Shown: positions 1-6,992 of the stretch, piece by piece
How positions within the stretch are numbered: position 1 is the first letter of the stretch
Layout of the letters: every line of letters begins with the position of its first letter
Source of the DNA: Clostridia bacterium
Lineage (GTDB): Bacteria; Bacillota_A; Clostridia; Christensenellales; Borkfalkiaceae
NCBI GenBank assembly: GCA_017399665.1
Contig: JAFQBR010000034.1
Span: forward strand, 1-11,057
Direction of reading: 5' to 3'
DNA: 11,057 bases
Translations under genes and position numbers: made by a program
The notes under the pieces: model-generated
Told to the model about the DNA's origin: nothing
The model's input: the letters and a program-made list of their open reading frames with translations, nothing else
The model's database searches: none

Positions 1-1
1 T

Positions 2-670
2 GTAGATGCAGGAGATTTGTTTAGCGATTACGGTGGCTATGCAGACGATAGATACGGCTTTACACCCCTTGGCTTTGTTGATGAGGCTGGAAATGCTTGG
101 AACGAAAGTTTTGTTCACCCCGGCGGGGAAGAAAGTGTAGACGTTAAGGTTTTTGTTAACTATATTGAAGGCAACTTTAAAATTGTTTCAACGGCAAAGG
201 ATTTAATGAGTGCGGTTAACAGCAACATTTATTTAACTGCCGATATAGATATGGCTGGCGAACCTATTAGTTTTGCAGACTACAAAGGAATTTTAAAGGG
301 CAACGGACATAAGATAACAAACTTCAAGGTTTCTTATTCTGCTTCTAAAAACGACCTTATAGAAAACAACTTGTATATAAGCTTGTTTGGCTTTGCAAAG
401 GGCGCTACCGTTTCGGACGTAAGCTTTGAAAACGTTGTAATAGACGTAAACACAGGGCTTACCGCAACACAGCATATATACGTTGTTCCAATCGGTATAA
501 AAGCAGAAGGCGTTACCTTTACAAACGTTAACTTTAGCGGTACTTACACCGTAACAAAATTACCAAAAGACAGAGTAGAGAGCGAAATGCTTACCGTTGT
601 TACGGATAAAGCATTTAATGAACAAGATGCAGAAAGCGTTTTAACAAACGTTACAGTAACTCTTACATGA
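2..670 (+). CDS. Surface-type beta-repeat (GLUG-like) protein, 5' end cut off by window
   Basis: The reading frame is open to the left edge, so the 222 visible residues are a C-terminal fragment; the TTG at position 17 is not a credible start because coding continues upstream. Around positions 190-330 the protein has the pattern seen in bacterial surface proteins with beta-helix/GLUG-type repeats: a stretch resembling 'LTADIDMAG', then 'YKGILKGNGHKITNF', followed near 380-440 by 'LFGFAKGATVSDVSFENVVI'. Repeats of this kind usually form a parallel beta-solenoid in exported or cell-wall proteins. No LPXTG motif, hydrophobic tail or other C-terminal anchor is present, so attachment, if any, must be N-terminal (for example a lipid anchor), which cannot be seen here. 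The stop is TGA, followed four codons later by an in-frame TAA. Substrate or partner unknown. The family call is by pattern only. Confidence 0.75.
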   Translation, partial: VDAGDLFSDYGGYADDRYGFTPLGFVDEAGNAWNESFVHPGGEESVDVKVFVNYIEGNFKIVSTAKDLMSAVNSNIYLTADIDMAGEPISFADYKGILKGNGHKITNFKVSYSASKNDLIENNLYISLFGFAKGATVSDVSFENVVIDVNTGLTATQHIYVVPIGIKAEGVTFTNVNFSGTYTVTKLPKDRVESEMLTVVTDKAFNEQDAESVLTNVTVTLT

Positions 671-929
671 GCAGGCGAATAAAACCGACGCTTAATAAAG
701 GTATACATTATTTGAGTGGAAAAAAGAAAATAAAAAAACCGCAAAACACACAGGTTTTGCAGTTTCAAGCATTTAATATTTAATTTTCTTTGATTTAAAG
801 TGAGTTTTTTTAAAATCAATAAGCTCCCGAAGTAAAGTATACGTATTTTAACATAGCAAAGCCAAAGGGCTTTAAAATATTTATTTCACGGATAAAATTA
901 GTAAAAAATATATAGGAGAACATAAATAA
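671..929 (+). other. Intergenic region: end of surface-protein gene and leader of the transporter operon
   Basis: This AT-rich stretch of 259 nt holds no convincing gene. It contains a terminator-like hairpin (736-765), an AT-rich inverted repeat (790-819), a short hairpin with 6-bp arms (AAAGCC at 858-863, GGCTTT at 868-873) and a ribosome-binding site AGGAGAA (914-920) that sets the start of the binding-protein gene at 930. The best promoter-like pair I can find is TTGATT (790-795) with TAAAAT (811-816). Its 15-nt spacer is shorter than ideal, so I do not call it as a promoter. No riboswitch or tRNA-like fold was recognised. Confidence 0.6.
736..765 (+). terminator. Candidate intrinsic terminator after the surface-protein gene
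   Basis: The arms GCAAAAC (741-747) and GTTTTGC (754-760) pair perfectly around a 6-nt loop. After a C/A mismatch the stem continues with AAAC (736-739) against GTTT (762-765). It lies 66 nt past the stop of the upstream gene and is preceded by an A-rich run, but on the + strand only a short T run follows. On the - strand the same hairpin is followed by a long T tract, so it would be a better terminator in that direction. No - strand gene is visible here. Function on the + strand is plausible but not certain. Confidence 0.45.
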
Positions 930-3608
930 ATGGCTAATCAAATTGCAAAGAAAACGTTGATAATTTTAATCTCCGTTATTCTTGTTGTAGTAATTGCTGC
1001 AACAACTCTTATCATCGCTGTAGGCTGCAAAGACAATGGCGACAGTTCAAGCTCTTCAAGCAGTAGTAGCACGCCAGGTGTCGTTTACAATAACGAAAAC
1101 GATCCATTAGTATTTTCAAGCCAAGAGGTAGATAAAGTATTTAACCCATTCTTCTCTACCGCTGCTCCCGACAGCAACGTTGTAGGTCTTACACAAATCG
1201 GTATGATCGGCAACGATAAAGACGGTAATCCTGTTTGGGGCGATGAAGAAGGTGTTGTTACAAAAGACCTTGAAATAGTAACGACTGGTTCACCCAACGT
1301 AGATGAAACTACAACTTACTATTTCGTACTTAAAAACAACGTAAAATTCTCTAACGGTTCACCCCTTACTATGAAGGACGTACTCTTTAACCTATACGTT
1401 TACTTAGACCCTGCGTACACAGGTTCAAGCACCATCTATTCAACAGATATCGTAGGTTTAAAGGAATACAGAACTCAGTCAAGCTCCGAAACAGAGCAAG
1501 ATAGCTTTGGTCTACAGTTCCAACTTGAAGCAAGCTCAAGAATTACAGCTTTAATTGAGGCTTGCCAAGCAATTTTAGAAGACGACAACAATCTTTTACT
1601 TAGCGACGAGCAGTTTAAGGCAGAACTTCAAGAAATTCAAGATCAAGGCGCAGAATATAACGCAAATCTTGTTGCCGACTATACAAAGGCAGTAAGCTTA
1701 TTCCGTGAAGAGCTTGAAACAGACTATTCAAACTCTCGTGATTCTTATGAAGATACCATTTTTACTGATGAAAATGGTAATATCCACAGAAACCTTTTCA
1801 CAACAGACGTAGAAATGTTCCTTTACAATGAAGGATACATTACTTGGAATAAAAAGGAAGCAACGCTAAGATCTTCACTTGCAAACGATTATAAAGAACA
1901 CCGCACCTGGACAAAGGAACAGGCAATCGACACGATTATTGCAGATAAAATCCCCGGCGCTATTGATGAAGTTTTAATGTGGTGGAATACATCTTTCACT
2001 TTAAATTCTTACATTTATAACCAAGCAATGGAAAAATACTTCCAAACAGAAGGCTCTAACCGTAAATATACAAACATTTCAGGTATTAAATTTGCAAATA
2101 AGAGCGGTTCTGTTAAGGTAAACGGCAAAGATTATGCCGCACCTCAATACAACGCAGACGGTTCTGTAAAAGAAGGATATAACGAAGTTTTATCAATTAC
2201 CATTAACGACGTTGACCCGAAGGCTATTTGGAACTTCTCTTTCACAGTTGCTCCCATGTATTACTATTCAGACGCAGCGCACATCTCTGCATTTGACTAC
2301 GAAAACAACTTTGGTGTTGAATACGCATCACAAACCTTTATGAACGAAGTAGTTAAAGACCCTGCAAAGCTAAGCGTTCCCGTTGGCGCAGGCGCGTATG
2401 CTGCAAGTAAGGCAAGTGGTGGCATTACCAATATTGCAGAAGGCGACTTCTACGATAAGGGCGTTATTTACTTTGAAAGAAACCCCTATTACGTTTTAGG
2501 CCCTGCAAAAATTAAGAAAATCCGTTACCAAGTAGTATCTTCAGCTCAAATGCTTAACAACCTTTACAGCAAGGCTATCGACTTTGTTGAACCAAACGCA
2601 AAGGTAGAAACAATTGATGAATTAAAGGGTAAAGCTGGTGAGGGTATTGGTTATAAATCAATTCAAACAGCAGGTTACGGCTACATTGGTATTAACGCCG
2701 GCAAAGTTCCAGATATTAAGGTTCGTCAAGCAATTATGCACGCAATCAACACTCAAGAATGTGTTAACTACTATAAGACGACAGCTACGGCAATTTACCG
2801 TCCAATGTCACTTTCAAGCTGGGCATACCCCAAAAACAGCGTGCCTTATTACAACTATATCGGCTCACCCCTACCAACAGACGCTAACCTACAAAAGGGT
2901 AACCCTGATTTTTACGAATACGTAAAAGATTTAGGTAAAAAAGCAGGCGATACGCTTACTGAAAAAGAACAAATAGCATTCTTAAAAGAACTTGTTGAAA
3001 GCTCTGGCTATACTCTTGGCGCAGACGACGTTTACGTTAAAAACGGCCATAAGTTAAAATATACCTTTACTATTGCAGGTGAAGAAAGTGACCACCCCGC
3101 ATTCGATGCAATGTGGCACGCAATGGAAATTTTAAATAAAGCAGGTTTCTCTATTAACGTAACCACAGACGCTAACGCACTTAAGAAGCTTTCTGAAGGC
3201 TCGTTAACAGTATGGGCTGCTGCATGGGGCTCTACAATCGACCCCGATATGTATCAAGTTTACCACATTGATTCAACTGCAACCTCAACGCTAAACTGGG
3301 GCTATAAGCAAATCAAGGCAAACGTTGGTAATAAATATGCAACAGAGCTTGCTTTAGTTGAAGACCTTTCTGAAATTATTGAGCGCGCTCGTAAAACCAA
3401 CGATCAAAAGCAAAGAACAGTTCTTTACTCAAACGCGCTTGATATAGTTATGCAACTTGCAGTAGAGCTTCCTACCTACCAAAGAGATGACTTATACGCT
3501 TATAACGCAAATAAGATTGACGTAAGCACCTTTACACCTAACGCTGAGCTTTCACCCTATATGGGCTTAACCAGCAACATTCACACAGTTTCACTAAGAA
3601 TTGCTTAA
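930..3608 (+). CDS. Oligopeptide/dipeptide ABC transporter substrate-binding lipoprotein (SBP family 5, OppA/DppA-like), with large insertion
   Basis: This 892-residue protein is the extracellular peptide-binding component of the transporter encoded just downstream. Residues 9-32 form a hydrophobic signal peptide ending in IAVG-C, a lipobox with lipidated Cys33, followed by a linker of nine serines (about 39-47). Family-5 hallmarks include the 'NVKFSNGSPLTMKDV' segment (the usual 'kFhdG.pltA.Dv' region) and, near the C terminus, 'AAWGSTIDPDMYQVY' (the usual 'W..d.pDp' region). Family members are usually about 500-600 residues; this one carries a charged, apparently helical insertion at roughly residues 180-380, before the 'ISGIKF' strand. 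The ATG at 930 has AGGAGAA nine nt upstream. First gene of the operon, separated from oppB by 105 nt that contain two hairpins. The ligand is inferred to be peptides from the gene order; other family-5 ligands (nickel, sugars, opines) cannot be excluded. Confidence 0.95.
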   Translation: MANQIAKKTLIILISVILVVVIAATTLIIAVGCKDNGDSSSSSSSSSTPGVVYNNENDPLVFSSQEVDKVFNPFFSTAAPDSNVVGLTQIGMIGNDKDGNPVWGDEEGVVTKDLEIVTTGSPNVDETTTYYFVLKNNVKFSNGSPLTMKDVLFNLYVYLDPAYTGSSTIYSTDIVGLKEYRTQSSSETEQDSFGLQFQLEASSRITALIEACQAILEDDNNLLLSDEQFKAELQEIQDQGAEYNANLVADYTKAVSLFREELETDYSNSRDSYEDTIFTDENGNIHRNLFTTDVEMFLYNEGYITWNKKEATLRSSLANDYKEHRTWTKEQAIDTIIADKIPGAIDEVLMWWNTSFTLNSYIYNQAMEKYFQTEGSNRKYTNISGIKFANKSGSVKVNGKDYAAPQYNADGSVKEGYNEVLSITINDVDPKAIWNFSFTVAPMYYYSDAAHISAFDYENNFGVEYASQTFMNEVVKDPAKLSVPVGAGAYAASKASGGITNIAEGDFYDKGVIYFERNPYYVLGPAKIKKIRYQVVSSAQMLNNLYSKAIDFVEPNAKVETIDELKGKAGEGIGYKSIQTAGYGYIGINAGKVPDIKVRQAIMHAINTQECVNYYKTTATAIYRPMSLSSWAYPKNSVPYYNYIGSPLPTDANLQKGNPDFYEYVKDLGKKAGDTLTEKEQIAFLKELVESSGYTLGADDVYVKNGHKLKYTFTIAGEESDHPAFDAMWHAMEILNKAGFSINVTTDANALKKLSEGSLTVWAAAWGSTIDPDMYQVYHIDSTATSTLNWGYKQIKANVGNKYATELALVEDLSEIIERARKTNDQKQRTVLYSNALDIVMQLAVELPTYQRDDLYAYNANKIDVSTFTPNAELSPYMGLTSNIHTVSLRIA

Positions 3609-3639
3609 TTTTATAAAAAGCAAAAAGATAACAAAAAAA

Positions 3640-3666
3640 CCCTTCCTTGCGGTATGCAGGGAAGGG
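3640..3666 (+). promoter_or_regulatory. Strong intercistronic stem-loop between binding-protein gene and oppB
   Basis: An 11-bp stem, CCCTTCCTTGC (3640-3650) against GCAGGGAAGGG (3656-3666) with one T-G wobble, closes a GGTAT loop 31 nt after the binding-protein stop. It is flanked by A tracts on both sides, so as + strand RNA it lacks the U tract of an intrinsic terminator. On the - strand it would be followed by a T run, but no - strand gene needs it. In binding-protein transporters, hairpins at this place commonly block 3' exonucleases or partly terminate transcription, giving more binding protein than permease. That role is inferred here. Confidence 0.75.
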
Positions 3667-3680
3667 GATAAAAAAACAAA

Positions 3681-3704
3681 AAGGAATTTACCGCTAGTCG
3701 GTAA
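3681..3704 (+). promoter_or_regulatory. Displaced ribosome-binding site and small hairpin in the oppB initiation region
   Basis: The only good Shine-Dalgarno-like sequence before oppB is AAGGA at 3681-3685, 28 nt from the ATG at 3714. Between them is a perfect hairpin: TTACCG (3688-3693), loop CTAGT, CGGTAA (3699-3704). If it folds, the effective distance from AAGGA to ATG shrinks to about 11 nt. Directly upstream of the ATG there is only a weak purine patch (GGTAAGA). The hairpin is seen in the sequence; the bridging role is inferred. Confidence 0.5.
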
Positions 3705-3713
3705 GATACAATT

Positions 3714-4721
3714 ATGCTAAAATACGTTCTTAAAAGGCTGTTTATATCTATATTTATTCTTTTGGGCGTTTCTATCATCATTTACACTCTTGTAAGATTG
3801 ATGCCTAACGACTATATAGACTTAAAATATGCCGAACAATTAAAAAGCGGCGCAATAACACCTGAGCAAGTCGCAGAATTTAAAGCTATGTACGGTATTG
3901 GCGACAACACCTTTAAAGGTATTGTAGGCGGATATTTACAATGGCTTGGCAGACTTTTAAAAGGCGATTTGGGCAGATCGTTTAAGTACGAAAAGGAAGT
4001 TGCAACCGTTATTGGCGACAACATGTGGATTTCGTTCGCTATTGCCGTTGTTGCAACAATTTTACAGTTCTTAATTGCCATACCTTTGGGTATATCCGGC
4101 GCAACCCATCAGTATTCAGTACGCGATTATGCAGTTACCGTGTTTACCATGATAGGTATTTCGCTTCCCACCTATTTCTTTGCTGCAATTGTTATAAAGA
4201 TTTTTGCGGTAGAGTTAAATATTTTACCTGCGGGCGGTTTGATTTACGCAAGTAAAGACTACGTAGATACCTTTGCCGGTAATATGGAAAAATTCGGCGA
4301 TATAATCGTTCACTTAATTTTACCTATTTTTGTAAGCGTAGTCCTTTCAATCGGCGGTCTTATGCGTTATACAAGAACAAATATGCTAGAAGTTCTTAAC
4401 TCTGATTACATAAGAACAGCAAGAGCAAAAGGACTATCTGAAAACAAGGTTATTTACCGCCACGCATTTAGAAACACAATGATCCCCTTAGCAACCTTAC
4501 TTGCAGGTATTTTACCTTCGCTATTCGGCGGTATGATGATTACCGAGCAGGTATTTGGTATAGACGGTATCGGTAGACTTGCATACCAAGCTCTTCGCGA
4601 AGGCGATATTCCCTTCGTTATGGGCTACAATATGTTCCTTGCTATTTTAACGGTTATAGGAACACTTCTATCAGATATCATGTATTCAATAGTAGATCCC
4701 AGAGTTAAACTCGGAAAGTAG
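3714..4721 (+). CDS. oppB: Peptide ABC transporter permease OppB (BPD_transp_1)
   Basis: This 335-residue integral membrane protein is one of the two channel-forming subunits of the peptide importer. It opens with the typical OppB start, MLKYVLKRL, followed by a first membrane span at about 9-29. An extracytoplasmic loop of about 70 residues and five more hydrophobic spans follow (about 104-128, 138-168, 198-221, 255-282, 304-328). The EAA loop, which docks onto the ATPase subunits, is at about 231-250 ('DYIRTARAKGLSENKV', with the conserved Gly240). The protein ends in 'SIVDPRVKLG', as is usual for the family. The start has no strong Shine-Dalgarno close by; see the hairpin upstream. Only 7 nt separate it from oppC, so the two are co-translated. 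Length and domain content are normal. Confidence 0.97.
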   Translation: MLKYVLKRLFISIFILLGVSIIIYTLVRLMPNDYIDLKYAEQLKSGAITPEQVAEFKAMYGIGDNTFKGIVGGYLQWLGRLLKGDLGRSFKYEKEVATVIGDNMWISFAIAVVATILQFLIAIPLGISGATHQYSVRDYAVTVFTMIGISLPTYFFAAIVIKIFAVELNILPAGGLIYASKDYVDTFAGNMEKFGDIIVHLILPIFVSVVLSIGGLMRYTRTNMLEVLNSDYIRTARAKGLSENKVIYRHAFRNTMIPLATLLAGILPSLFGGMMITEQVFGIDGIGRLAYQALREGDIPFVMGYNMFLAILTVIGTLLSDIMYSIVDPRVKLGK

Positions 4722-4728
4722 GTGCATT

Positions 4729-5805
4729 ATGGAACAAGAAAAATTAAACGTTACGCCCGAAACCGAAGTTATTGAAAATAGCGGTTCTACGGGTGCAGAA
4801 ATTGTAGAAGAACAGCAAACTTATAAAGAAATGAGCCCTATTCAGCTTATTTTTAGAAGATTTTTCCGTTCTAAGCTTTCTATCGTCGGTATTATAATGA
4901 TAGTATTTTTATTCCTTTTCTCTTTCCTTGGCCCTGTTATTTACGGTCAGTTTGCAGAGATTGGGGAAGACCTTGTTGATAGAGGTACTTTTATAGAACC
5001 AAACTATACGGAATACGAATACGTTACAGACGACGGCGAAAAGATTATTATAACCGAAGTAGTAGAAACAGAGGACACTATAAATAAATACGCGCCCCCT
5101 TCAGCATCTCACTTCTTGGGTACTGATGAAAAGGGTATGGACGTATTTGTAAGACTTATGTATGGCGGAAGAATTTCGCTTACAATTGGTTTTATCGTTG
5201 TTATTTTAGAAACTATTTTGGGTGTTTTACTTGGCGGTATCGCGGGGTATTTTGGCAGATGGGTAGACCAGCTTATAATGAGAATAGTTGATATTTTTAA
5301 CTGTATTCCCACACTTCCCATTCTTCTTATCGCGTCTGCGGTAATCGACTCTTGGAACGTGGAAGCCGACCAACGTATTTATATACTTATGGTAATAATC
5401 ACAATTTTCGGCTGGAGCGGTACGGCAAGACTTGTTCGCGGTCAAATTCTTTCACTTCGCGAACAGGAATACATCACCGCCACCGAGGTTATGGGGCTTC
5501 CCACTTGGCGTAAGATATTCAAACACTTAATACCTAACGTAATGCCACAGCTTATCGTTTCCATGACGCTTGGTTTAGGTAGCGTAATTTTGTACGAATC
5601 TACTCTTAGCTACTTAGGTTTAGGCGTTCAGCTTCCCAAAGCTGCGTGGGGAACAATGATAGCTGGCGCAAACGATCCGCAGGTACTAAACTACCACCTT
5701 AATATGTGGCTTCCTGCAGGTATACTCATAGTTATAGCCGTTCTTGGTTTTAACTTCGTAGGCGACGGTCTTCGTGATGCGATGGACCCCAAAGCTAAAA
5801 AGTAA
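4729..5805 (+). CDS. oppC: Peptide ABC transporter permease OppC
   Basis: Second channel subunit, 358 residues, expected to pair with OppB. A polar, acidic N-terminal tail of about 35 residues precedes the OppC_N segment (FRRFFRSK, then a membrane span at about 50-72). An extracytoplasmic stretch of about 55 residues leads to the conserved 'HFLGTDEKGMDV' motif (His128-Gly136), a hallmark of OppC/DppC proteins. The BPD_transp_1 domain follows, with the EAA loop at about 245-265 ('EQEYITATEVMGLPTW', Gly256). The C terminus, 'FVGDGLRDAMDPK', is typical. The start is supported by an AGGTG-type ribosome-binding site that overlaps the oppB stop codon. The gene ends 14 nt before oppD. The long acidic tail is a mild oddity but occurs in Gram-positive homologues. 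Confidence 0.97.
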   Translation: MEQEKLNVTPETEVIENSGSTGAEIVEEQQTYKEMSPIQLIFRRFFRSKLSIVGIIMIVFLFLFSFLGPVIYGQFAEIGEDLVDRGTFIEPNYTEYEYVTDDGEKIIITEVVETEDTINKYAPPSASHFLGTDEKGMDVFVRLMYGGRISLTIGFIVVILETILGVLLGGIAGYFGRWVDQLIMRIVDIFNCIPTLPILLIASAVIDSWNVEADQRIYILMVIITIFGWSGTARLVRGQILSLREQEYITATEVMGLPTWRKIFKHLIPNVMPQLIVSMTLGLGSVILYESTLSYLGLGVQLPKAAWGTMIAGANDPQVLNYHLNMWLPAGILIVIAVLGFNFVGDGLRDAMDPKAKK

Positions 5806-5819
5806 AGGGGGTAAAGAAT

Positions 5820-6992
5820 ATGGCTAAAAATAAAGATAACGGATATATTTCCATAAAAGAGAGCAGAGAGATTATAAAATACAACATCAAGCAGATGAAG
5901 TATTACGAATCTTTAAAGCGCGCTAAAAAGGAGGAAAGTGAATATACAACCGTAATGCGCGATAGCGAAAACGTTATTGAAATAGATAATCTAAAAACCT
6001 GTTTCTTTACAGATAACGGAACGGTTATGGCGGTTAACGGCGTATCATTTGATATTCCCAAAAATAAAATTGTTGGCGTTGTTGGAGAGTCAGGTTGCGG
6101 TAAAAGCGTAACTTCTCTTTCAGTAATGCAACTTGTTCAAGCACCGCAAGGTCAGGTTATTGAAGGTCAAATTAGATTTAACGGTGGAGCAAATCTTGGA
6201 TTAGACGAAAACAACAATCAACGCGCTTACGATATAGCTCAAATGCCTACCGACGCAATGTATAAAATTCGCGGTAAGGATATTACAATGATTTTCCAAG
6301 AACCAATGACAAGCTTAAACCCTGTTTTTACAATAGGTTTTCAGCTTGACGAGGTTACCTTTATTCACAAACCCGATACCCCTAAGGAAGAGGCTAGGGC
6401 ATACAGTATAGAGCTTTTAACAAAGGTTGGTATTTCTATGCCAGAGCACGTTTACGAAAGCTATCCGCACGAGCTTTCAGGCGGTATGCGTCAACGTGTA
6501 ATGATTGCTATGGCGCTTGCCGGCAATCCCAAGCTTATTATAGCAGACGAGCCTACAACGGCGCTAGACGTAACAATTCAAGCGCAAATCCTTGAGCTTT
6601 TAAAGGATATTCAAAAAAGAGAAGGCTGTTCTATTATGCTTATCACTCACGACCTTGGCGTTATTGCCGAAATGGCAGACGAGGTTGTTGTAATGTACGC
6701 AGGTAAGGTTATTGAAAAGGGTACTGTACGCGATATATTCCACAATCCCTTACATCCTTACACAATCGGGCTTCAAAAGAGCAAGCCAATGCTTACCTCT
6801 GACGGCAACGAGCCCCTTTATTCAATACCGGGTAACGTTCCAAACCCAATAAACTTGCCCGATACTTGCTATTTTAAAAACAGATGCAACAAATGCATGG
6901 AAAAATGCGGTGGAAGCTATCCTTGTGAAATTAAGGTTAGCGAAACTCACAGCGTTTCTTGCTGGCTATATGGCGGGGAGGAAGAAAAATGA
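5820..6992 (+). CDS. oppD: Peptide ABC transporter ATP-binding protein OppD
   Basis: A 390-residue cytoplasmic ATPase that drives peptide import with OppF. Visible motifs: Walker A GESGCGKS (89-96, Lys95), Q-loop Gln160 in FQEPMTSLNP, signature LSGGMRQR (219-226), Walker B LIIADEP (239-245, Glu244) and H-loop His277. The C-terminal oligopeptide-transporter region carries cysteines 350, 356, 363 and 381 at the spacing known in this family to ligate a [4Fe-4S] cluster, plus extra Cys359 and Cys369. Most OppD proteins begin almost directly with the ATPase fold; here about 48 charged, probably helical residues precede it. The ATG at 5820 is supported by GGGGG at 5807-5811. An internal AAGGAGG (5928-5934) is 20 nt from Met46, too far for good initiation. 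The stop overlaps the oppF start (ATGA). Confidence 0.97.
   Translation: MAKNKDNGYISIKESREIIKYNIKQMKYYESLKRAKKEESEYTTVMRDSENVIEIDNLKTCFFTDNGTVMAVNGVSFDIPKNKIVGVVGESGCGKSVTSLSVMQLVQAPQGQVIEGQIRFNGGANLGLDENNNQRAYDIAQMPTDAMYKIRGKDITMIFQEPMTSLNPVFTIGFQLDEVTFIHKPDTPKEEARAYSIELLTKVGISMPEHVYESYPHELSGGMRQRVMIAMALAGNPKLIIADEPTTALDVTIQAQILELLKDIQKREGCSIMLITHDLGVIAEMADEVVVMYAGKVIEKGTVRDIFHNPLHPYTIGLQKSKPMLTSDGNEPLYSIPGNVPNPINLPDTCYFKNRCNKCMEKCGGSYPCEIKVSETHSVSCWLYGGEEEK

Noticed and set aside
544..819. 91-codon reading frame on the - strand across the end of the surface-protein gene
   Set aside because: Most of it is the antisense of a coding region, the rest is AT-rich spacer; the protein has low-complexity composition and no recognisable domain or ribosome-binding site.
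1044..1073. Serine-coding stretch after the lipobox as a simple-sequence repeat
   Set aside because: The nine serines use mixed AGC/AGT/TCA/TCT codons rather than a uniform repeat, so it is a normal lipoprotein linker and not a phase-variable tract.
2638..2925. 95-codon + strand frame inside the binding-protein gene
   Set aside because: It lies in another frame of a gene with clear family matches before and after it, so it is a shadow.
3633..3680. Intrinsic terminator ending the binding-protein transcript
   Set aside because: The hairpin is followed by A-rich, not T-rich, sequence on the + strand, and the permease genes need the transcript to continue; treated as an intercistronic stem-loop instead.
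5928..5957. Internal start for OppD at Met46 behind AAGGAGG
   Set aside because: The spacer of 20 nt is too long for efficient initiation, while the ATG at 5820 has a well-placed site; kept only as a possible minor form.
6959..6988. Upstream TTG start for OppF
   Set aside because: It overlaps oppD coding sequence, lacks a ribosome-binding site and adds residues not expected in the family; the ATG at 6989 has a strong site and the common ATGA overlap.
668..6992. TGA recoded as tryptophan
   Set aside because: The oppD TGA overlaps the oppF start in a standard ATGA junction, the other genes end at TAA or TAG at expected places, and TGG codons are used, so the standard code fits.
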